Source: Hymenobacter citatus
GTDB taxonomy: Bacteria; Bacteroidota; Bacteroidia; Cytophagales; Hymenobacteraceae
Assembly (NCBI RefSeq): GCF_014333615.1
Contig: NZ_JACSCY010000016.1
Coordinates: 62,001-126,000 of the forward strand
DNA: 64,000 bases
Reading direction: 5' to 3'
Under the pieces are notes generated by a model. The model did no database searches and was not told where the DNA came from. It saw only the letters and a list, made by a program, of their open reading frames with translations. The position numbers and the translations under genes were made by a program. Below are positions 59,262-64,000 of the stretch, piece by piece. Numbering within the stretch: the first letter of the stretch is position 1; each line of letters opens with the position of its first letter.

Positions 59262-60389
59262 CTATTCAGCACCTACGTGCTTCAGCGCATTCACCATTTC
59301 GCTCCACGAGAACTGTTTCTTGCGCGCCCATACGCCCGCGGCAAATTCTGTTTCCCGCTGGTGCTGGTAGAAATCGACCAGCGCATCAGCAATGGCCGTG
59401 GCCGTGGGTTTCACTACATAGCCTACCTCACCATCCGGAATCAACTCGGCTAGGCCACCTACATCGGTCACCAGCATAGGCCGCTCGAAGTGGTAAGCAA
59501 TCTGGGAAACGCCGCTTTGGGTGGCATGCTTGTAAGGCTGTACTACTATATCGGCCGCGCAGAAATAGTTTGCCACCTGCTCGTTAGGAATGAAATCAGT
59601 GGCCCGCACCAATCGGTTTTCCAGATTGTATTGCTGAATAAGCGACTCATACGCCGCGGCGTCTTCATAAAATTCGCCCGCAATAATCAGTTTGATGGGC
59701 AAATGCTGCAACCGCTCATCGGCAAATGCTTCCAGCAGAATATCAAGGCCTTTGTAAGCTCTGATAAAGCCAAAAAATAACAGATAACCGAATTTTGGAT
59801 CAAGCCCAAGTGCTTTCAACGCCTCCTGTTTGGTACGAAGTGCACCAAAATTATCGTAGAGTGGGTGGGGCTGATAGTGTGCCGGCTGGCGGAAGTGCAG
59901 ACGGCGTAGATCGGCCAGCACAGCCCGGCTCATCGTTACGAAACCATGGCAGGCACGCAGGAAATAACGTGTGAGGGGCCGGTCGCCGGGGCGCTTTTCG
60001 TGGGGTATTACGTTGTCGGTAATGGCAACGAGGCGCGTGTGGCGGTTGCGGCGAATACGGCGGGCAATGCTACCCAATGCCGGCCCCATAAACGGCAACC
60101 AGAACCGAAACACGACCAAATCGGGCTTCTCGCGGCGCAGCTTTTCCCCTACCCGCCACCACGACAGTGGATTTACGGAGTTGATACTGACCTCAATTGA
60201 TAAGTCGTCGGGCCCCGGCTCTGTGCTGTATTGCGTCTGGCCAGGAAATAAAAAATCAGGGTACTGCAATGAGAACGTAATCAGCCGCACTTCATCACCG
60301 GCTTCGCGAAAGGCTCGGGCCAGCCGCTCGTTGTAAGTAGCCAGTCCACCCCGCAAGGGGTAGGCCGGCCCAATGATGACGACTTTCAT
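59262..60389 (-). CDS. GT4 glycosyltransferase
   Basis: A 375-residue GT-B glycosyltransferase. The N-terminal loop is VVIIGPAYPLRGGLATYNERLARAF. The donor domain has LLFFGFIRAYKGLDILLEAFA and the E-x7-E-like ADIVVQPYKHATQSGVSQIAYHFERPMLVTDVGGLAELI. No membrane helix is seen. It is three bases after the GT2 gene and so in one operon with it. The acceptor is unknown. Confidence 0.9.
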   Translation of the reverse strand: MKVVIIGPAYPLRGGLATYNERLARAFREAGDEVRLITFSLQYPDFLFPGQTQYSTEPGPDDLSIEVSINSVNPLSWWRVGEKLRREKPDLVVFRFWLPFMGPALGSIARRIRRNRHTRLVAITDNVIPHEKRPGDRPLTRYFLRACHGFVTMSRAVLADLRRLHFRQPAHYQPHPLYDNFGALRTKQEALKALGLDPKFGYLLFFGFIRAYKGLDILLEAFADERLQHLPIKLIIAGEFYEDAAAYESLIQQYNLENRLVRATDFIPNEQVANYFCAADIVVQPYKHATQSGVSQIAYHFERPMLVTDVGGLAELIPDGEVGYVVKPTATAIADALVDFYQHQRETEFAAGVWARKKQFSWSEMVNALKHVGAE

Positions 60390-60392
60390 CTG

Positions 60393-61379
60393 TTATGAAT
60401 TGATATTCAGCTTCTCCCGAATAAGGTACTGATTTTTACGCGGTCCGTTCAACTGAATCATCTCCGCCAAAAAACCCGCCACAAATACCTGCACGCCCAC
60501 TACCACGGCCACCAGCGCAAGGAAAAACAGCGGCTGACTGGTTACGTCGCGGGCATGTAAATTCAAGGAAGCCAGATACACCTTCTCCCCTACCAGCCAC
60601 AGCGTAATTAGCATGCCAATCAGAAACGATAGCGCCCCAACAGTTCCAAAAAAGTGCATGGGCCGCTTCCGAAACCGACTTACAAAGGTGATGCTCAGCA
60701 GATCCAGAAAACCATACACGAAACGCTCCAGCCCAAACTTGGTAGTACCGTACTTCCGCTCTTGGTGCTGCACTACCTTCTCGCCAATCTTGCGAAAGCC
60801 AGCCCATTTGGCAATGACCGGTATATAACGGTGCATTTCGCCATACACCTCAATACTCTTTACCACACGCTGACTATACGCCTTCAAACCACAGTTGAAA
60901 TCGTGCAGTTGTATGCCCGAAATCTTGCGTGTCACGCCATTGAACAGCTTAGTAGGAATAGTTTTACTGAGCGGATCGTAGCGTTTTTTCTTCCAGCCGC
61001 TTACCAAGTCGTAGCCGTCCTGCGTAATCATGCGGTAGAGTTCGGGCAGTTCTTCCGGCGAGTCTTGCAAGTCTGCATCCATAGTGCACACTACCCTACC
61101 CTGCGTTTCCTTAAAGCCTACATTCAGAGCTGCTGATTTGCCGTAGTTGCGGTTGAAGCGGATGCCCCGCAAGTGCGAATCTGTTTCAGCTAGTTCTTCA
61201 ATCACCGCCCACGAGTCATCCGTCGAGCCGTCGTCAATCAGCAGTACCTCATAGGTAAGCCCGTGTTGCGTGAGTACACGATGAATCCAGCGCGTTAGTT
61301 CTGGCAACGATTCGGCCTCGTTGAGCAGAGGGATGACAATGGAAAGCTCAACAGGAAAATAGGAACTACGCTTACTCAA
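60393..61379 (-). CDS. GT2 glycosyltransferase with C-terminal membrane helices
   Basis: A 328-residue DPM/GtrB-like enzyme. The GT2 domain has SIVIPLLNEAESLPEL, LLIDDGSTDDSWAVIEELA, the DADLQDSPEELPE metal site and LFNGVTRKISGIQLHDFNCGLKAYS. Two helices at about 230-300 (FFGTVGALSFLIGMLITLWL, ALVAVVVGVQVFVAGFLAEM) anchor it. It makes polyprenyl-phosphate sugar or elongates a lipid-linked glycan. It overlaps the preceding DUF4199 gene by eight bases. Confidence 0.92.
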   Translation of the reverse strand: MSKRSSYFPVELSIVIPLLNEAESLPELTRWIHRVLTQHGLTYEVLLIDDGSTDDSWAVIEELAETDSHLRGIRFNRNYGKSAALNVGFKETQGRVVCTMDADLQDSPEELPELYRMITQDGYDLVSGWKKKRYDPLSKTIPTKLFNGVTRKISGIQLHDFNCGLKAYSQRVVKSIEVYGEMHRYIPVIAKWAGFRKIGEKVVQHQERKYGTTKFGLERFVYGFLDLLSITFVSRFRKRPMHFFGTVGALSFLIGMLITLWLVGEKVYLASLNLHARDVTSQPLFFLALVAVVVGVQVFVAGFLAEMIQLNGPRKNQYLIREKLNINS

Positions 61380-61899
61380 ACTCGGGTCGCTTGTGTTTAG
61401 TGAAGGCTGTGATTACTAGAGCTAACAGAAAAGCAAAAAATAGCGTGCCCAGTACAGCACCAAGGTATAGGAAAGGTCCATCCATAAACTTAGCTGACAT
61501 CTGCAAGCCTTGCTCAATCTGCTCATCCGACAGGTTACCTCTAGCCTCCATATCGGTGCGAGCTTTATTTAAGGCAATTGTCAGGAAATCGGGATTAATA
61601 AATTGAGTGTAAACAAACATGTAAATACCGCCGATCAAACCAGAAACTGCCCCTAGCACAGCGCCAATACCGAGGCCCTGTCCATAGCTCATAAAGCCAT
61701 TATTGTGTTGCTTGAAGAACTGATGCGCTAAGAAAATACCGCCGGCCAGTACAACCATACTCACCCAACGTACCGGACTCTGCTCTAAATTGGTAGCATA
61801 GAGTATTAGAGATAGAATAGCGCTAGCAATGCCTACTAGTAGCCCGTAACGTACGCCTGCGCTAGCAGTACTAACAGTGGAAGTAGAGGTGTTTTCCAT
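61372..61899 (-). CDS. DUF4199 membrane protein (first from right-hand operon, proximal to GT2)
   Basis: A 175-residue protein with four hydrophobic helices: GVRYGLLVGIASAILSLILYA, WVSMVVLAGGIFLAHQFF, GLGIGAVLGAVSGLIGGIYMFVY and a C-terminal one. Between the last two is a charged helix (ARTDMEARGNLSDEQIEQGLQ). This is the DUF4199 pattern, common next to GT2 genes in Bacteroidota and of unknown function. It overlaps the GT2 gene start. Confidence 0.88.
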   Translation of the reverse strand: MENTSTSTVSTASAGVRYGLLVGIASAILSLILYATNLEQSPVRWVSMVVLAGGIFLAHQFFKQHNNGFMSYGQGLGIGAVLGAVSGLIGGIYMFVYTQFINPDFLTIALNKARTDMEARGNLSDEQIEQGLQMSAKFMDGPFLYLGAVLGTLFFAFLLALVITAFTKHKRPEFE

Positions 61900-61927
61900 A
61901 TTAAAATTAGTTATAGGTGTGATGGTG

Positions 61928-62455
61928 CTATCGGCGAAAAAATACTGCCCCTGGCAAGCTAATAAGCAAGCCGAAAAGTAGCTTGTTCTTCAAATCGTCG
62001 GCGGCTAATCCCTGCGGTGTACTAGCCAGATTTTGCAGCGTACGCTCATACTGTTCTTGCCCGTTGCGCTGTTGCAGATACGCCTCTTTATTCGACTCCA
62101 GCAACTGTCGCATTTCCGTTAAGTGGCGCTGCATGGCTTCTGGTCCTGCTACTTGTGCAATGCCATACAAACCCGTAGCTGATAGAGCGGCAGCCACTAC
62201 GGTTGTTATGATACCAGCCCCAAATGAGCGGCCCAAGCCGGGCCCTTCTGGCTGAAAATAGCGCCGCACCCACCATTGACTCACCAACACTGCTCCTACC
62301 ACAAATAACATGGTAAGCAATCTTTTACCTCCAAATGGATTAACACCAACCAGATAAAGCGCTGCCACCCAAGCTACGCTCAGCAAGCCAGCACCTACTC
62401 CAAATCGTAATGCAGTGCGTAGCACCGGATGTGAAAGCGAAGAAGAAGATTGCAC
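61928..62455 (-). CDS. DUF4199 membrane protein, paralogue
   Basis: This has 175 residues with the same four-helix layout as the next gene (LRFGVGAGLLSVAWVAALYLVG, LLTMLFVVGAVLVSQWWV, GRSFGAGIITTVVAAALSATGLYGI) and a longer charged segment (MQRHLTEMRQLLESNKEAYLQQ). The C-terminal helix is followed by VFFRR. It is 28 bases upstream of its paralogue and 72 after the BatA-like gene, so the five genes to 59262 form one operon. Confidence 0.85.
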   Translation of the reverse strand: MQSSSSLSHPVLRTALRFGVGAGLLSVAWVAALYLVGVNPFGGKRLLTMLFVVGAVLVSQWWVRRYFQPEGPGLGRSFGAGIITTVVAAALSATGLYGIAQVAGPEAMQRHLTEMRQLLESNKEAYLQQRNGQEQYERTLQNLASTPQGLAADDLKNKLLFGLLISLPGAVFFRR

Positions 62456-62527
62456 GGAAATATTCGTAGGAAAGCGGCAAGATAGAAGTCTTTCGCAACA
62501 AATACCCGTTTGTATCCCCGATTAGCC

Positions 62528-64000
62528 TTACGCCGTAACGGCGCGGGCTGGTGCGTTACCTGTTGTTCTTTTTCCCAACAGCCGAACTGCTAGTATCTCT
62601 GCCAGCAGAAAGGCTAACGCAGCCCATAAGCAGTAACGCCATAAAGGTGTGCCTACCCGTTCCGTTCGATAGCGCGCTGCTACTGATTCGCCGTTGGCTG
62701 CGCTATATACTTGTATATTTGGCCGATTGGGTCCAATCAGTTGCTGTAACTCGGCTGCTGAGTAGCTCGCCAACTCCGACTCGCGCCTATCTACATTGAA
62801 TGCCACTGTGGCAATTGTTTGGCCATTGCGTGTGAGTGAGTAGAAGCCTGGCAGGCGCATAGCTGATGGTATATCTAACTGCACAATGCTTTCTATTCTC
62901 CGCTGTGCTGGAATGAATGTTAAGCTGTCTTTCGTAAGCTTAAATACTTGGTCGCCGTTGCTCTGTAGGCCATTAGGTACTGATACAGATACCACCGCCT
63001 GGTTGAGCCGATAAGCGGGCAATGTAGCCTGCCGATAGCTCTGCATAGCTAACCGATACATTACCGGTACGAAGAGCGCCTGATTGACGAAATCCGAATA
63101 ACCACCACTAAAAGGTGCTGCAAATACGTACACGGAGCCACGGCCACTTCCAAATTGTGCCAAGTATCCATCTCCATCACGCAGGCGCAGAATTTCATTA
63201 CTTGAGCGTGACCAGCGCAACACTGGTGCAGCCTTCGGCATCAATGCTTGTCGTGTTGAGCCAGTGAATACGCCCCGGAAAAACGGATTTTGTAAGTCAG
63301 GCGTAGCTATTTCCCGTAGCACCGGAGAACCCGTGGCCACAGGCTCCCATTGAATGTTACCAAGCCCTAATTCCTGGAAAAGTTGAGTATAGGAAGCCCT
63401 ACCTGAAGTTGTAACAGGTGGAATAATTACCACCGATTTACCCTGCGCTACTGCTTGGCGAATATTGTCACGTAATCCTGCTTCTATCTGTGGTAGTTCT
63501 TGCAGTAATACTACATCAGCGCTAGCCAACTGTCCATATTGTAGCCGTGTAGGTCGCGCGCTAGTGTAAGCAAACAAGGCCTCATTCGCATACAGCCGCT
63601 GGGTGGGGGGCTGTGCATTACCAGCTACATCCAGCACAGCAATCCGAGGAGAAGCTTGCAACACAAAGAAATAAGTATTGTCGAACGTTACTGGCAAATC
63701 TTCTACCTCCACTCGACATAATTGCCGCTCACCATTCTTAAGTCGAATATGCACAGTGGTTGCTACCTCTTGCTCTGCTGGCACTGTCACCTGCAACGTG
63801 GCCGCTTGCTGCTCTTGTACCAACACTTTTACCCGACACGCTGGCGCCGTAACACTACCCCCATTTCGCAACCGGATGTGCAGAGGAAAATCTGTCGCGG
63901 CCCGCACAAAGGCATCCTCAATCCAAACGCTATCCACATACACATTGTGAGTAGGAGTTGCCGCCAACGGCACCAAAAACACTTGCTTACTTGAATCTAA
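62528..64000 (-). CDS. BatA-like (aerotolerance regulator-type) membrane protein, 5' end beyond right edge
   Basis: The last 491 residues of a larger protein are present, and the frame is open through base 64000. The visible part has beta-sandwich segments (FPLHIRLRNGGSVTAPACRV, VEVEDLPVTFDNTYFFVLQ), then an alpha/beta domain with DVVLLQELPQIEAGLRDNIRQAVAQGKSVVIIPP, GRGSVYVFAAPFSGGYSDFVNQALFVPVMYRLA, and a C-terminal helix (LWRYCLWAALAFLLAEILAV). This is the layout of Bacteroidota proteins with an N-terminal BatA domain and a periplasmic part. The role is unclear. Confidence 0.8.
   Translation of the reverse strand, partial: LDSSKQVFLVPLAATPTHNVYVDSVWIEDAFVRAATDFPLHIRLRNGGSVTAPACRVKVLVQEQQAATLQVTVPAEQEVATTVHIRLKNGERQLCRVEVEDLPVTFDNTYFFVLQASPRIAVLDVAGNAQPPTQRLYANEALFAYTSARPTRLQYGQLASADVVLLQELPQIEAGLRDNIRQAVAQGKSVVIIPPVTTSGRASYTQLFQELGLGNIQWEPVATGSPVLREIATPDLQNPFFRGVFTGSTRQALMPKAAPVLRWSRSSNEILRLRDGDGYLAQFGSGRGSVYVFAAPFSGGYSDFVNQALFVPVMYRLAMQSYRQATLPAYRLNQAVVSVSVPNGLQSNGDQVFKLTKDSLTFIPAQRRIESIVQLDIPSAMRLPGFYSLTRNGQTIATVAFNVDRRESELASYSAAELQQLIGPNRPNIQVYSAANGESVAARYRTERVGTPLWRYCLWAALAFLLAEILAVRLLGKRTTGNAPARAVTA

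Noticed and set aside
1..64000. tRNA, rRNA, prophage or complete insertion sequence
   Set aside because: I looked in all gaps for cloverleaf-like stems with CCA-type ends, rRNA signatures and transposase frames with terminal repeats, and saw none.

Overview
The window comes from a chromosome of roughly 55-58% GC with the marks of a Cytophagales bacterium (Bacteroidota), most like Hymenobacter. The evidence is a SusC/SusD pair, DUF4199 and BatA-like proteins, a eukaryote-type (GT3) glycogen synthase, almost no Shine-Dalgarno sites, and repeated -7 promoter words of the form TAnnTTTG. The genus assignment is inference from gene families and style, not from a search.

Layout. 1-4460: a branched-chain amino acid operon on the minus strand (ilvE-ilvD-ilvB, the last cut by the left edge) preceded by a 14-residue leader peptide rich in Val/Leu/Ile and an intrinsic terminator, i.e. 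a candidate ribosome-mediated attenuator. 4.7-12 kb: a GT39-type membrane glycosyltransferase, three proteins of unknown function, a YfcC-type carrier, a stress-type SDR and a PAS histidine kinase. 12.2-16.8 kb: glycogen metabolism (GH13 enzyme and GT3 synthase) around a Uma2 protein. 17-26 kb: housekeeping genes (STAS protein, RNase Z, Gfo/Idh oxidoreductase, queuosine-precursor transporter, trpS, methyltransferase, DEAD-box helicase), with long inverted repeats in five of the gaps.

26.2-39.5 kb is the most distinctive region: a polysaccharide utilization locus probably aimed at beta-1,3-glucan (laminarin-like). It holds a GH5-CBM6 glucanase, a membrane sensor-regulator, SusC, SusD, a PKD/lipocalin-like surface lipoprotein, a GH16 glucanase and an MFS sugar transporter. 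It has no hybrid two-component regulator, SusR or ECF sigma/anti-sigma pair. In that place sits a 7TM-DISM receptor whose cytoplasmic end is the zinc-ribbon and helical domain otherwise found at the N-terminus of IS1595/ISXO2 transposases, with no catalytic domain. The promoters of the two PUL transcription units share a co-linear set of elements: a distal GAAATCGTTTGC word, a tandem GTGT(R)TAA direct repeat with 11-bp period, a TGAAAAA word and an AAATGCAAAC/-7 element, all at matching spacing.

39.5-64 kb: menA, HAD phosphatase, secreted glutathione peroxidase, LOG protein, argS, an AT-rich acyltransferase that looks acquired, divergent arginase and arginine decarboxylase (polyamine supply), two tandem 52-residue lipoproteins, a GmhB-like phosphatase lacking its zinc cysteines, hemG/hemY-type oxidase, dolichol-phosphate-mannose-synthase-like GT2, TerC, an AsmA-like/GT51 fusion, purB, a LuxR-type regulator, and a cell-surface glycan cluster (GT9, GT4, GT2) joined to two DUF4199 proteins and a BatA-like protein cut by the right edge.

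No tRNA, rRNA, CRISPR array, complete insertion sequence or prophage was recognised. Counts and alignments below were made by eye.
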